A DNA stretch of 64,000 bases from Balneolia bacterium (GTDB lineage Bacteria; Bacteroidota; Rhodothermia; Balneolales; Cyclonatronaceae), in contig JAIUMA010000007.1 of the NCBI GenBank assembly GCA_022565795.1, positions 1-64,000 of the forward strand, in the 5' to 3' direction. The notes under the pieces were generated by a model that worked only from the letters and a program-made list of their open reading frames with translations, did not search any database and was not told the DNA's origin. The number at the start of each line of letters is the position of its first letter. Position 1 is the first letter of the stretch. Below, piece by piece: positions 25,805 to 34,699 of this stretch. The position numbers were made by a program, and so were the translations under genes.

Positions 25805-27571
25805 TTGAGTTCAACAACTGAAAAAAAGCCATCAGCTGCAGCAGATCCGGATCTTGATAACAGGCTGGTGCAGGATGATGAATACATCGAAGAGCTGAAG
25901 AAGCAGGCGCAGATGCATCGGGAGGGCAGGAAAAAGTCGCCCTACAAGATCGATCCGCTCGCGCCTTATAAGGGTGTTTTCCGTCGTTTTTTCCTGATTA
26001 ACCGACATGTAATCGGGCTCCTGCTGGGCGGTCTTATTGCTTTCCGGAACGCCATGCCCCGTGACCGGAAAAAAGGCCTGAGGTCTTTCTGGGTCAGGTT
26101 TTTATCACTTCTGTTTACGCCCTTTGTAAAGAAGGAGCTGCGCAATTCACCCTTCCCGGTTCAGCTCAGAAAGCGGCTTGAGATGCTTGGACCTACCTAC
26201 ATCAAGCTGGGGCAAATCCTTTCGCTTCGTGAAGACATCCTACCCCGTGGAATCACCGATGAGCTGAAAAATCTTCTCGACCGTCTTCCTGAAGTGCCGT
26301 TTGAGGTGATGGAAGAGTTGATTCGCTACAATCTGGATCAGAAGCTGGAGGAAGTTTTCACCTATATCGATCCCGAGCCTTTGGGCTCTGCTTCCATTGG
26401 CCAGACGCACGTAGCCGGATTGTTCACGGGCGAAAAAGTTGTACTCAAGGTTGTGAAGCCCGGCATTCGAGATACTATTCTGACCGACATCAACCTGCTG
26501 AAGCTGCTTGGGTACTTTCTGGAAATAATCATTCCGCAGTATCAGCCTAACCGACTGATTGATGAGTTTTGCAGTTTTACGGCCAAAGAAGTTGACCTGG
26601 TGAATGAAGCGGATAACGCCGAGACCTTTCAGGTTAACTTTACCGATTATCCGGGCGTTGTATTTCCCAGGATTTACCGCGAGTTCAGCAATGAAAATAT
26701 GCTGGTGATGGAGCTTCTCGAAGGCTTCAAGCCCGGTGACTCCAAAATGGAGTATCTGACGGAAAAAGAGAAGCAGGATCTGCTTTATAACGGCGCTGCA
26801 GGCATTATACGAATGCTGTACAAGGACGGATTTTTCCATGCCGATCTTCATCCCGGCAATCTTTTTATTATGAAGGGCGGTAAGGTTGGCTTTATCGATC
26901 TGGGTATGGTTGGCCGTTTTGAGGAGCAAACCCGTAGACAGATGCTTTACTATTTCCATGCCCTGGTAAACGGGGATATTGAAGGCGCGGCACGCTATCT
27001 CACGGCAATGGCCAGCGTGGGCAAAGGCGGAAACCTGCAGCAGTTCAGAAGGGGGGTAACCGATTTGCTCAGAAGATATTTTCAGCAGGCTAAAACCGGT
27101 CGCTTTAGCATGGGCAAGATGATTGTGGAATCTCTTGGTATAGGCGCCCGCCACCGCGTGTTTTTTCCCGTGGAGATGACGCTTATGGTGAAAGCGCTCA
27201 TCACCTTTGAGTCGGTCGGACAGATGGTCGATCCGAAGCTGGATGTGCCGGAACTGTCGCGCGTTCATATCGCGAAAATCTTTGAGGAGCAGTTCAGCAT
27301 CAGGGCTCTGAGCAAAGAGTTGATCCGGGGAGGGCCTGAATTCATTGATATGGCGGTCCGACTGCCCAAAATCTTTGCTGACGGCATGCGGCAGCTCGAT
27401 GAGAATATGAACAATCGCCAGAACGAAAACCCGCTTGAAGGCCTCAAAAGCGCGGTTCTGGCTGGTGCTTGTATTGTTGGTGGTGTGATTGCGGTAGTCC
27501 TTAACGGTCCATGGCTACTTTGGCTCATATTATTCACCATAGGTCTTCTGCTTTATCTGTTTGGCGAATAG
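25805..27571 (+). CDS. ABC1/UbiB-family kinase-like protein
   Basis: A membrane-associated atypical kinase of the UbiB/ADCK family, linked in other organisms to ubiquinone or other quinone metabolism. Family motifs are KLGQILSLREDILP, the Ala-rich loop LGSASIGQTHVA, the lysine in VVLKVVKPG, HADLHPGNLF and IDLGMVGRF. Two membrane helices end the protein (VLAGACIVGGVIAVVL and LLWLILFTIGLLLYLF). The start is uncertain: the frame is open from a GTG at 25655, but the first ~50 residues look non-coding. The TTG at 25805 and the ATG at 25913 are both possible, and 25805 is given here. No quinone biosynthesis genes are nearby. Confidence 0.85.
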   Translation: MSSTTEKKPSAAADPDLDNRLVQDDEYIEELKKQAQMHREGRKKSPYKIDPLAPYKGVFRRFFLINRHVIGLLLGGLIAFRNAMPRDRKKGLRSFWVRFLSLLFTPFVKKELRNSPFPVQLRKRLEMLGPTYIKLGQILSLREDILPRGITDELKNLLDRLPEVPFEVMEELIRYNLDQKLEEVFTYIDPEPLGSASIGQTHVAGLFTGEKVVLKVVKPGIRDTILTDINLLKLLGYFLEIIIPQYQPNRLIDEFCSFTAKEVDLVNEADNAETFQVNFTDYPGVVFPRIYREFSNENMLVMELLEGFKPGDSKMEYLTEKEKQDLLYNGAAGIIRMLYKDGFFHADLHPGNLFIMKGGKVGFIDLGMVGRFEEQTRRQMLYYFHALVNGDIEGAARYLTAMASVGKGGNLQQFRRGVTDLLRRYFQQAKTGRFSMGKMIVESLGIGARHRVFFPVEMTLMVKALITFESVGQMVDPKLDVPELSRVHIAKIFEEQFSIRALSKELIRGGPEFIDMAVRLPKIFADGMRQLDENMNNRQNENPLEGLKSAVLAGACIVGGVIAVVLNGPWLLWLILFTIGLLLYLFGE

Positions 27572-27648
27572 GCTTGTATTTCGTGTTAAATCAGCTTTTA
27601 TTCATCATTCGCTGAAAAGAATTCCATGATAAAAATGTGTACGCTTTC

Positions 27649-28293
27649 ATGAATTTCCTGATCTGCTGCAACGGCAGGCCACCTTCGAAAAAACTTCTGG
27701 ACAAGCTGACCGCTGAGGCGAATGTCATTATCGCGGCCGATGGCGGAGCAGCAACATTGCTAAACGCCGGGATCAGGCCCGACTTCATAACCGGAGACAT
27801 GGACAGTTTTACGGGCTTAAAGGGTGATGCCCTCCCGGATGACATCACCCTTGTATCAGACCCTGATCAAGAGACCAACGATCTCGAAAAAGCCCTCAAA
27901 CTCGCTAAAAAACATGGTGCCGGGCGCGTAGTTATTTGCGGAGCAACCGGCTTCAGAATTGACCATACGCTCAAAAATCTCTCTGTTCTTCAGCAGTTTG
28001 CCGACGCATTTGATTCTATAATTATTGTTGATGATTACACAGCCTGCATGATACTCCCGAAAGAGTTCAGTATGGATGCCAAACCCGGGACGCCAGTTTC
28101 TCTGTTTCCAATCTCAGGGCGGGTAGAGGGCATCACCACAGCCGGACTGAAGTACAGTCTGACCGACGAATTTATAGAGAACGGTATTCGTGACGGGTCA
28201 TCGAATGAAGCCATTTCGGAGCGCATCACCATAATATACAAGAGCGGTTCATTGCTGCTAATAATCCCGCTGGAATGGCCTTTACCCTTTTAG
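27649..28293 (+). CDS. thiN: Thiamine pyrophosphokinase
   Basis: ATP-dependent conversion of thiamine to thiamine pyrophosphate in the cytoplasm. The 214-residue protein shows the family motifs AADGGAATLL, FITGDMDSF, SDPDQETNDLEKAL and GATGFRIDHTLKN. The ATG at 27649 is preferred over an in-frame GTG at 27637. The 3' end overlaps the start of a sodium-solute symporter gene by 19 bases, which links the kinase to that transporter. I see no TPP riboswitch signature in the 77 bases after the UbiB-like gene. Confidence 0.92.
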   Translation: MNFLICCNGRPPSKKLLDKLTAEANVIIAADGGAATLLNAGIRPDFITGDMDSFTGLKGDALPDDITLVSDPDQETNDLEKALKLAKKHGAGRVVICGATGFRIDHTLKNLSVLQQFADAFDSIIIVDDYTACMILPKEFSMDAKPGTPVSLFPISGRVEGITTAGLKYSLTDEFIENGIRDGSSNEAISERITIIYKSGSLLLIIPLEWPLPF

Positions 28294-29672
28294 ACTGGAT
28301 TCCGCTGATTCTCTATTTCGGGATGCTGGGATGGTTTACGCTACGCCGCAAGTACATCGACCACGGCTCGGATGAAACCGCCTATCTGCTTTCCGGCCGA
28401 CGCCTCACGCTACCCGCTTTTGTGGCTACGCTGGTCGCAACCTGGTACGGCGGTATTCTCGGAGTGGGAGAGTACACCTACATGGTCGGGGCCTCCCAAT
28501 GGCTGTTATTTGCCTTTCCGTACTATGTATTCGCCATCGTTTATGCATTCCTATTGGCGGGAAAAATACGAAGTGGCAAAGCCCTGACGATTCCGGAAGC
28601 TCTCGGCGAAACCTATGGTCAAAAAACCGGAATCCTTGGGGCAGCCGGGGTTTTTGTTCTGGTAAGTCCCGCGCCCTATATACTGATGCTTGGCGTTATC
28701 GCACAAATGCTGACTGGAAGCGACGAGTGGCTGATTTATGCGGTGCTTGTGGCCCTCTTCTCGGTTATTTATATCGGAACCGGTGGCTTTGCGGCCGTTG
28801 TGCGAACCGACTGGCTTCAGGGTGCGCTTATGTACGGCGGCTTTATCATGATGCTCGGTTTCGCATGGCAGCATACCGGATCTCCGGCCGAAATGTGGTC
28901 GCAGCTTCCGGAAGGACACCGTGATTTTACCGGCGGATATAACCTCAGTTATATTTTCGTTTGGTTTTTCATTGCGATGTGGACGTTTGTAGATCCTGGC
29001 TTTCATCAGCGTTCTGCTGCTGCAGAGAGTCCCGAAACGGCGAAAAAAGGCATTTTATACTCAGTACTATTCTGGTCATTCTTTGATGCGCTCACCCTTT
29101 TGGCAGGTCTCTATGCACTCGTAATTCTCGGGCCGGAGCTGGCCAATCCGATTTCAGCATTTCCTGATCTGGCCGTAGAGCTTCTCCCGGCAGGGCTGCT
29201 CGGTTTGTTTATTACGGCCTTGATTGCAATCATCATGTCCACGCTGGATAGCTTCCTTTTTCTGTCGGGTCAGACGCTGGGCAGGGATGTGCTTAAGCAG
29301 TACAACAAAGGCGTAAACCCGGTGCGGCTTACTCAAATCGGTATCGTTATCGCGGCGGTTCTGGCGGTCGGAATGATAACGATTTTCCCAAGCGTGATCG
29401 AGCTTTGGTACGTAATCGGCAGTCTCATCATTCCGGCTATGCTGTTTCCGGTGCTGGGGATTTATCTGCCGTTTTTCAGGTATAGAAAAAACTACGCGGC
29501 CATATCGGTAGTCGGTTCATTTATGACGGCGTTTGCGTGGCTGGCAATGGGTGTACAAACCTCACAGGAACTGTACTCGTACGCGTGGCTTGAAATTGAG
29601 CCTTTTTATCCGGGACTTGCCGTTTCTGCTATTGTGCTGTTTTTAAGCAGACTGTCCGAAAAAGAGGACTGA
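28275..29672 (+). CDS. Sodium:solute symporter family transporter
   Basis: A 465-residue inner-membrane Na+-coupled symporter of the SSS family, with about 12-13 membrane helices. Typical stretches are ATWYGGILGVGEYTYMVGA and IIMSTLDSFLFLSGQTLGRD; the latter matches the family's conserved SxxDS-type Na+ site in TM8. The start ATG at 28275 lies inside the last codons of the thiamine pyrophosphokinase gene, so both are read from one message and probably coupled. Substrate cannot be predicted from the sequence. The coupling makes thiamine or a thiamine precursor a fair candidate. Confidence 0.88.
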   Translation: MAFTLLDWIPLILYFGMLGWFTLRRKYIDHGSDETAYLLSGRRLTLPAFVATLVATWYGGILGVGEYTYMVGASQWLLFAFPYYVFAIVYAFLLAGKIRSGKALTIPEALGETYGQKTGILGAAGVFVLVSPAPYILMLGVIAQMLTGSDEWLIYAVLVALFSVIYIGTGGFAAVVRTDWLQGALMYGGFIMMLGFAWQHTGSPAEMWSQLPEGHRDFTGGYNLSYIFVWFFIAMWTFVDPGFHQRSAAAESPETAKKGILYSVLFWSFFDALTLLAGLYALVILGPELANPISAFPDLAVELLPAGLLGLFITALIAIIMSTLDSFLFLSGQTLGRDVLKQYNKGVNPVRLTQIGIVIAAVLAVGMITIFPSVIELWYVIGSLIIPAMLFPVLGIYLPFFRYRKNYAAISVVGSFMTAFAWLAMGVQTSQELYSYAWLEIEPFYPGLAVSAIVLFLSRLSEKED

Positions 29673-29684
29673 ATGGGATTCTGC

Positions 29685-29963
29685 TCAGGACTCAGTGAGC
29701 AGGTGAGACAGATTAAGCTTGTGGATGGGAATGAGGTAGCTGAGTTCGAAGGCGTCTTTATGAATATCGAGTGCGCCGGTGCCGCGAAAGTCCACAATGC
29801 AGAACGTGTCGATAATGTTGAGGACTTCGCCTATGCCGTAATATTCCGGCGACGGACCGTAGTACACCAAATCGCCCACCGAAATGCTGTTCTTAGCCCG
29901 GTAGTGATAGGGATAGATGACCGGCAGGCGGTCGAAGCGGTATGAAAGCTTTTTAGTAGCCAT
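29685..29963 (-). CDS. Small protein with SH3/KOW-like barrel, unknown function
   Basis: A 92-residue protein downstream of tsaE on the same strand, 25 bases apart. The middle segment (VGDLVYYGPSPEYYGIGEVL and the strands IIDTFCIVDFRG) resembles SH3-like barrels of the KOW/DUF3553 type, which often bind nucleic acids or proteins. It has no signal peptide or membrane segment. No family can be named with confidence. Its position after tsaE suggests cotranscription; it converges on the symporter gene. Confidence 0.6.
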   Translation of the reverse strand: MATKKLSYRFDRLPVIYPYHYRAKNSISVGDLVYYGPSPEYYGIGEVLNIIDTFCIVDFRGTGALDIHKDAFELSYLIPIHKLNLSHLLTES

Positions 29964-29988
29964 AGAAGGTTGCCAAAATACAAATAAA

Positions 29989-30420
29989 TCAGCTTCTGTA
30001 AACTACTCTGAAGCGTCTTTGTTGTGCGCCGCTCTGCTCAATATGAATATCTATGCGCTGTTCGGGCAGGAGTCCTGCTATCTTTTCGGGCCATTCTATC
30101 ACGCTGATGCCTTCACCATACAGGTAATCTTCCGTGCCAATTCCGCGAGCTTCATCAAGGGACTCAATGCGATAGGCATCGAAGTGGTAGATGGGTATGG
30201 TGCCATTGTATTCCTGGATAAGAACAAAGGTAGGGGAGTCGACCTCGTTCGGATCGATACCAAAGGCAGTGGCAAAGCCTTTCACAAAATGTGTTTTGCC
30301 AGCGCCCAGCGTGCCATACAGGCAAATAACATCACCCGGTTCGCAGGATGATGCCAGCTCCCGTGCAAACGCTAAGGTCTCTTCAACCGATGATGTTTCT
30401 CTTGTTATATCGTTGCTCAT
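29989..30420 (-). CDS. tsaE: tRNA threonylcarbamoyladenosine biosynthesis ATPase TsaE
   Basis: The ATPase partner of TsaB and TsaD in making the t6A37 modification on ANN-reading tRNAs. The 143-residue protein has Walker A GTLGAGKTHF near residues 36-45, the family signature VDSPTFVLIQEY, and IYHFDAYRI followed by VIEWPEKI. These are all typical TsaE blocks. It is followed after 25 bases by a small protein of unknown function. Upstream lies a 440-base intergenic region with a structured candidate leader for the divergent mrp operon. Confidence 0.95.
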   Translation of the reverse strand: MSNDITRETSSVEETLAFARELASSCEPGDVICLYGTLGAGKTHFVKGFATAFGIDPNEVDSPTFVLIQEYNGTIPIYHFDAYRIESLDEARGIGTEDYLYGEGISVIEWPEKIAGLLPEQRIDIHIEQSGAQQRRFRVVYRS

Positions 30421-30528
30421 TAGTGGATTTGTAATTCAAATAAATCTTGCGAGAGTTGAATAAACTCAAGCGCAAGGAGTTGTAAAAAATTAAAATAAAA
30501 CGTTTTTCACACATTCTTAAATACTTCC

Positions 30529-30585
30529 GATTAAGCCTCTCCTATGAAAACAGATTAACAATGTTATGATTGAAGAGGCTTAATC
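30529..30585 (+). ncRNA. Candidate structured leader or small RNA before the mrp operon
   Basis: GATTAAGCCTCT at 30529-30540 pairs perfectly with AGAGGCTTAATC at 30574-30585. The loop contains CAGATTAA (30551-30558), which pairs perfectly with TTAATCTG at 30580-30587. The two stems share one arm and cannot coexist, the layout of a switch. An intrinsic terminator follows 58 bases later, before mrpF. The element could be an attenuator for mrp or an independent small RNA. No known riboswitch class is recognised. Confidence 0.45.
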
Positions 30586-30642
30586 TGCAAAGAATGGAGA
30601 TTAAATTAGAATAAGTAAGTTAGAAATTTGAAGATGTTTTTT

Positions 30643-30675
30643 AAGCCGAAGAGCCCATGCTTCTTCGGCTTTTTT
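30643..30675 (+). terminator. Intrinsic terminator upstream of the mrp operon
   Basis: AAGCCGAAGA at 30643-30652 pairs perfectly with TCTTCGGCTT at 30662-30671, followed by a run of six T. It points rightward on the plus strand with no protein gene before it, since tsaE is divergent. It must therefore end a short RNA or control read-through into mrpF, 186 bases downstream. The rest of 30676-30860 is AT-rich with no gene. Confidence 0.8.
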
Positions 30676-30860
30676 GTGCCATAAAGCGAATAAACCGAAA
30701 TAATTTTGAAGCGGTTGCGAAATAATTTATTTTATGCGCTCATTAAAAATGAGCCAAAACAGATGCGTAACCTATTGTAGTGCAGTTATTATTCAATCGC
30801 ATTCCTGTTTAATTCAATATCGTAGTTCACTACTAAACAGATATTTATAGGAGCCTGACC

Positions 30861-31166
30861 GTGTTAAACGGAGATACCATTTTCCTTGATACAGTGCTCA
30901 TCATAACCTTTGCCGCGCTTAGTATTTCGCTGGTCGGAGGTGTGATTCGATTGCTTAAAGGTCCGAGTCTTCCCGACCGTGTTGTTGCTCTCGACCTTAT
31001 AGCTTACATCGTGATTGCGTTTATAGCAACATATTCCATCTTTACCGGTACATCCGACTTTATAGATGCCGCAATCGTAGTAGCGCTCATCGCATTCCTT
31101 GGAACAGCTGCCTTTGCACGCTATGTGTTTAAAGCCGGCCACGAATCAACGGACGACAGAATATGA
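30861..31166 (+). CDS. mrpF: Mrp antiporter subunit F
   Basis: A small inner-membrane subunit (101 residues, three helices) of the multi-subunit Mrp Na+/H+ antiporter. The family signature GPSLPDRVVALDLIA is present, followed by FIDAAIVVALIAFLGTAAFAR. It starts with GTG at 30861, preceded seven bases upstream by AGGAG, one of the few clear Shine-Dalgarno sites in the window. It is the first gene of an operon ordered F-G-A-B-C-D-E, and its stop overlaps the mrpG start. Confidence 0.93.
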   Translation: MLNGDTIFLDTVLIITFAALSISLVGGVIRLLKGPSLPDRVVALDLIAYIVIAFIATYSIFTGTSDFIDAAIVVALIAFLGTAAFARYVFKAGHESTDDRI

Positions 31167-31546
31167 TAAGCGAAATTATAATTGCCATTCTGCTTCTTAG
31201 CGGAAGTTTCTTTGTGTTAGTGGCAGCCATCGGTGTTCTGCGTCTCCCTGATCTGATGATGAAAATGCACGCCTCAACCAAAGCGGGTACACTCGGTGCC
31301 GGCTTAATTCTGGTTAGCGTGGGCGTTGCATTCGATGAGATTTCGGTCCTTACCCGCGTGATTGCAACTATAATCTTTCTATTGCTTACTGCGCCGGTTG
31401 CCGCTCACCTGATTGGCCGTGCGGCCTATTATGTGGGAATGGATTTTTGGGAAGGAACTATCACAGATGAGTTGAAAAAAGATCGGGAGGATACCGCTGC
31501 CAAAGCGCCCTCAGCAAAGGTGAACCGAAACGTTTCTGAATCCTGA
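31163..31546 (+). CDS. mrpG: Mrp antiporter subunit G
   Basis: A 127-residue inner-membrane subunit with three helices and the MnhG signature FVLVAAIGVLRLPDLMMKMH. The C-terminal tail after YVGMDFW is longer and more charged than in many homologues. It starts within the mrpF stop (ATGA) and ends within the mrpA start (TGATG), showing tight coupling of the operon. Confidence 0.93.
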   Translation: MISEIIIAILLLSGSFFVLVAAIGVLRLPDLMMKMHASTKAGTLGAGLILVSVGVAFDEISVLTRVIATIIFLLLTAPVAAHLIGRAAYYVGMDFWEGTITDELKKDREDTAAKAPSAKVNRNVSES

Positions 31547-33879
31547 TGACCATTTTATTCTCTGTATTGCTCATCTTCGCGGTCGCTTTTGTCGGCCCGA
31601 TGGCAGCAAAATACCTCAAAAACTACTCCGGGTGGGCGCTTTCTCTGGTTCCGCTAACCGTATTTCTTTGGTTTACGGGCTTTATACCTGAAATTTCCGG
31701 CGGCAGCGTAATTAACGAGTCCTACGTCTGGGTATCGTATCTCGGCATCAACATGTCGTTCTACCTGGATGGTCTCAGCCTGATGTTTGCCCTTATCGTT
31801 ACCGGTGTGGGTACATTTATCATGATCTACGGCGGGGGCTATTTGGGCTCCGATCCGAATCTGGGCCGGTTCTACTTCAGCGTATTGCTCTTTATGGGAT
31901 CGATGCTGGGAGTTGTACTGGCCGATAACATCATTGCGCTCTTTATCTTCTGGGAGCTGACCAGTATTAGCTCTTATCTCCTTATTGGTTATAAACACAA
32001 TAAGGAAGATTCACGGAAATCAGCCCTTCAGGCTTTGCTTGTTACGGGCTCCGGTGGTCTTGCGATGCTGGCAGGTTTCATTCTGCTCGCTATCATGACC
32101 GGCACCATGGAGATTTCGGAAATGTTTACACAGTCCGGAATCGTTAGTGAGCATCCGTGGTATCTGGGAATGCTTATTCTGGTGCTTATTGGTGCCTTCA
32201 CCAAGTCTGCACAGTTCCCGTTTCATTTCTGGCTTCCGGGCGCGATGGCTGCTCCGACACCGGTTTCGGCCTATCTCCACTCTGCCACGATGGTTAAAGC
32301 CGGTGTTTACCTGCTTGCCCGTTTGAGCCCGGTACTTAGCGGAACAATTGAGTGGACCTATATCGTGACTCTCTTTGGCGCCGTGACCATGCTCATTGGT
32401 GCATGGCTCGCTCTGGCGCACACGGATCTCAAAAAGATACTCGCCTACTCTACGGTTATGGCACTCGGTACGCTTACCATGCTTCTGGGTATGGGCCATG
32501 AGTACGCGGTTAAAGCGGTTGCCGTTTTTATTCTGGGCCACTCGCTTTACAAGGGTGCATTGTTCATGGTTGCCGGAACCGTGGATCACGAGGCCGGCAC
32601 CCGCGACGTACGCTTCATCAGCGGTCTTCGCAAAACTATGCCGTTTACGGCTACATTCGGTTGTATCGCCGCACTCTCCATGGCCGGACTTGCACCGCTG
32701 CTTGGTTTCATCGGTAAAGAGCTGGTCTACGAAGCCGCGCTTTCGGCTTCTGTGTTCCCGTTGTTTTTGATTACAGCCGCTGTGGTATCTAACATTGCGG
32801 TTGTAGCTTCCAGCGGTATTGTGGCTATTCGTCCGTTCTTTGGCGAATACAAAGAGCACGGCAAGCAGGTTCATGAAGCGCCGGTAAGCATGTGGATTGG
32901 CCCGGCATTTCTTTCTGTATTAAGCATTGTGTTTGGGGTGTTGCCGTTCCTGATTGATGGCTCCATCATTTCAAAAGCAGCAGCCTCCATTGCCGGAACG
33001 CCTGAGCTCGTCGTCTCGCTTTCTCTCTGGCACGGAATTAATGCTGCGCTTATTCTCTCTGTGGTTACTTTCGCGAGTGGCGTGGCGGTTTACATGGTTT
33101 GGAACAAGTTCCGTGATTCGAAAGGGTTCCAGGGCTATGATCGCTGGATGGGTGAAGGGCCTAAAAACGGCTACGAAAATATTCTGGCCGGAGTACTCAA
33201 CTTCGCGTCGGTTCAGACCCGTTTTTTCCAGAATGGCTACCTAAGATACTATCTGCTTACGGTGCTGAGCTTCTTTGTGCTAATCGTTGGCTTCACGCTT
33301 TTCACAAAAACGGATGTGTCGCTGATGGCCGACTTTTCAGATATCAGTTTTTACGAGTGGACAATTGCACTTGTAATTGTGGTTGCTGCCTTTGCAGCCG
33401 TAATGGCCGGCTCCGGTCTCGTCGCAATAGCGGCACTTGGAGTGGCAGGGTACAGCATATCCCTTCTGTATGTGCTTTTCAGCGCGCCTGACCTTGCCAT
33501 CACCCAGGTTCTTGTTGAGACCCTGACGGTAATTCTAGTTGCTCTCGTACTTATTCACATTCCGAAGTTTACAGCAACAACGTCCACCTCATCGAAAGTA
33601 CGCGACGGAATCATTGCCGGTGCAGCCGGAACATTGGTAACGCTTATAGTGCTGGCCGTGCTTACTGTCGACTTCGATCCGTTCATGACCGACTACTTTG
33701 CTGAAAATAGCTATGTAGTCGCCTACGGCCGTAACATCGTAAACGTAATCCTGGTCGATTTCCGTGCTCTTGATACCTTCGGGGAGATCGTGGTAATCGG
33801 CGTAGCCGGTGTGGGCGTGTACGGACTTATCAAGCTTGGAAAATCATTATTCCGCAAAGAGGAGGGTAAAACCGTATGA
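31546..33879 (+). CDS. mrpA: Mrp antiporter subunit A
   Basis: The largest Mrp subunit, 777 residues with about 20 membrane helices. The N-terminal part is related to the NuoL proton-pumping subunit of complex I and keeps [15 protein letters not shown] and [15 protein letters not shown]. The C-terminal part carries the DUF4040/MbhD-like block [20 protein letters not shown]. It exchanges Na+ for H+ together with the other six subunits, supporting pH and sodium homeostasis. Length is normal for a complete MrpA. It overlaps the neighbouring genes at both ends. Confidence 0.95.
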   Translation: MTILFSVLLIFAVAFVGPMAAKYLKNYSGWALSLVPLTVFLWFTGFIPEISGGSVINESYVWVSYLGINMSFYLDGLSLMFALIVTGVGTFIMIYGGGYLGSDPNLGRFYFSVLLFMGSMLGVVLADNIIALFIFWELTSISSYLLIGYKHNKEDSRKSALQALLVTGSGGLAMLAGFILLAIMTGTMEISEMFTQSGIVSEHPWYLGMLILVLIGAFTKSAQFPFHFWLPGAMAAPTPVSAYLHSATMVKAGVYLLARLSPVLSGTIEWTYIVTLFGAVTMLIGAWLALAHTDLKKILAYSTVMALGTLTMLLGMGHEYAVKAVAVFILGHSLYKGALFMVAGTVDHEAGTRDVRFISGLRKTMPFTATFGCIAALSMAGLAPLLGFIGKELVYEAALSASVFPLFLITAAVVSNIAVVASSGIVAIRPFFGEYKEHGKQVHEAPVSMWIGPAFLSVLSIVFGVLPFLIDGSIISKAAASIAGTPELVVSLSLWHGINAALILSVVTFASGVAVYMVWNKFRDSKGFQGYDRWMGEGPKNGYENILAGVLNFASVQTRFFQNGYLRYYLLTVLSFFVLIVGFTLFTKTDVSLMADFSDISFYEWTIALVIVVAAFAAVMAGSGLVAIAALGVAGYSISLLYVLFSAPDLAITQVLVETLTVILVALVLIHIPKFTATTSTSSKVRDGIIAGAAGTLVTLIVLAVLTVDFDPFMTDYFAENSYVVAYGRNIVNVILVDFRALDTFGEIVVIGVAGVGVYGLIKLGKSLFRKEEGKTV

Positions 33880-34292
33880 AATCAGTAATTCTGCAAACCG
33901 CAACCCGGTTGCTCTTTCCTCTGCTGCTCATATTTTCGGTATTTCTGTTCTTCCGTGGCCATAATGAGCCTGGTGGAGGATTTATTGGAGGATTGGTTGG
34001 CGCTGCCGCATTTGTTCTCTTTGCCGTTGCTTTCGGCACGGAGATAACCCGCAAACTGCTACGCATGGATCCCCGTGTGATGGTAGGCTGGGGCCTGTTC
34101 TTTGCCCTGTTGAGCGGAATCATGTCGATGATGGCAGGTGATTCATTTTTTACAGGTCAGTGGGTATTTCCGATTCTGTTCGGAAGTGAACTGCACGTAG
34201 GCACTCCGCTAATATTCGATATTGGAGTTTACCTGGTGGTAGTTGGCTTTACGCTGGCCGTTATCTTTGCACTTGAAGAAGAAGACAACTGA
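33876..34292 (+). CDS. mrpB: Mrp antiporter subunit B
   Basis: A 138-residue inner-membrane subunit with four helices and the MnhB signature [19 protein letters not shown]. It overlaps the mrpA stop as ATGA and is followed after two bases by mrpC. The order and spacing show that it is translated with the complex. Confidence 0.95.
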   Translation: MKSVILQTATRLLFPLLLIFSVFLFFRGHNEPGGGFIGGLVGAAAFVLFAVAFGTEITRKLLRMDPRVMVGWGLFFALLSGIMSMMAGDSFFTGQWVFPILFGSELHVGTPLIFDIGVYLVVVGFTLAVIFALEEEDN

Positions 34293-34294
34293 AC

Positions 34295-34699
34295 ATGGAA
34301 CCATTATTAGCTATAGTTATCGGAATACTGGTTGCCCTGAGCATCTACCTGATACTTCGTAAAAATCTGGTTCGGATCGTAATCGGCATCGTAATATTAA
34401 GTAACGCCGTGAACCTCCTCATTTTTACGCTGGGTCGTCTGGACCGCGGTATGCCACCGCTTATTCCGGCCGGCGAGTCCGTGCCGGTAGAGGCATTTGC
34501 AAACCCGCTTCCTCAGGCATTGGTGCTTACAGCCATCGTAATTGGCTTTGGACTTTTTGCTTTCGCACTGGTATTAACCTACCGAGCCTACACAGAACTC
34601 GGCTCTGTAAACGTAGACGATATGAGAGTAGCCGAACCGGCTTACAAAGGAGAAGAACTGCCGGAAACGGCTATAACGCAGGAGGAAGATAAGTCGTGA
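34295..34699 (+). CDS. mrpC: Mrp antiporter subunit C
   Basis: A 134-residue, three-helix subunit related to NuoK of complex I. The middle part reads GIVILSNAVNLLIFTLGR and then PLPQALVLTAIVIGF, the typical MnhC blocks. It has a polar tail of about 30 residues. Its stop overlaps the mrpD start (GTG at 34696). Confidence 0.95.
   Translation: MEPLLAIVIGILVALSIYLILRKNLVRIVIGIVILSNAVNLLIFTLGRLDRGMPPLIPAGESVPVEAFANPLPQALVLTAIVIGFGLFAFALVLTYRAYTELGSVNVDDMRVAEPAYKGEELPETAITQEEDKS

Noticed and set aside
27572-27648. TPP riboswitch before the thiamine pyrophosphokinase gene
   Set aside because: The THI-box core sequences (CTGAGA and ACCTGATCTGG) are absent from this short gap.
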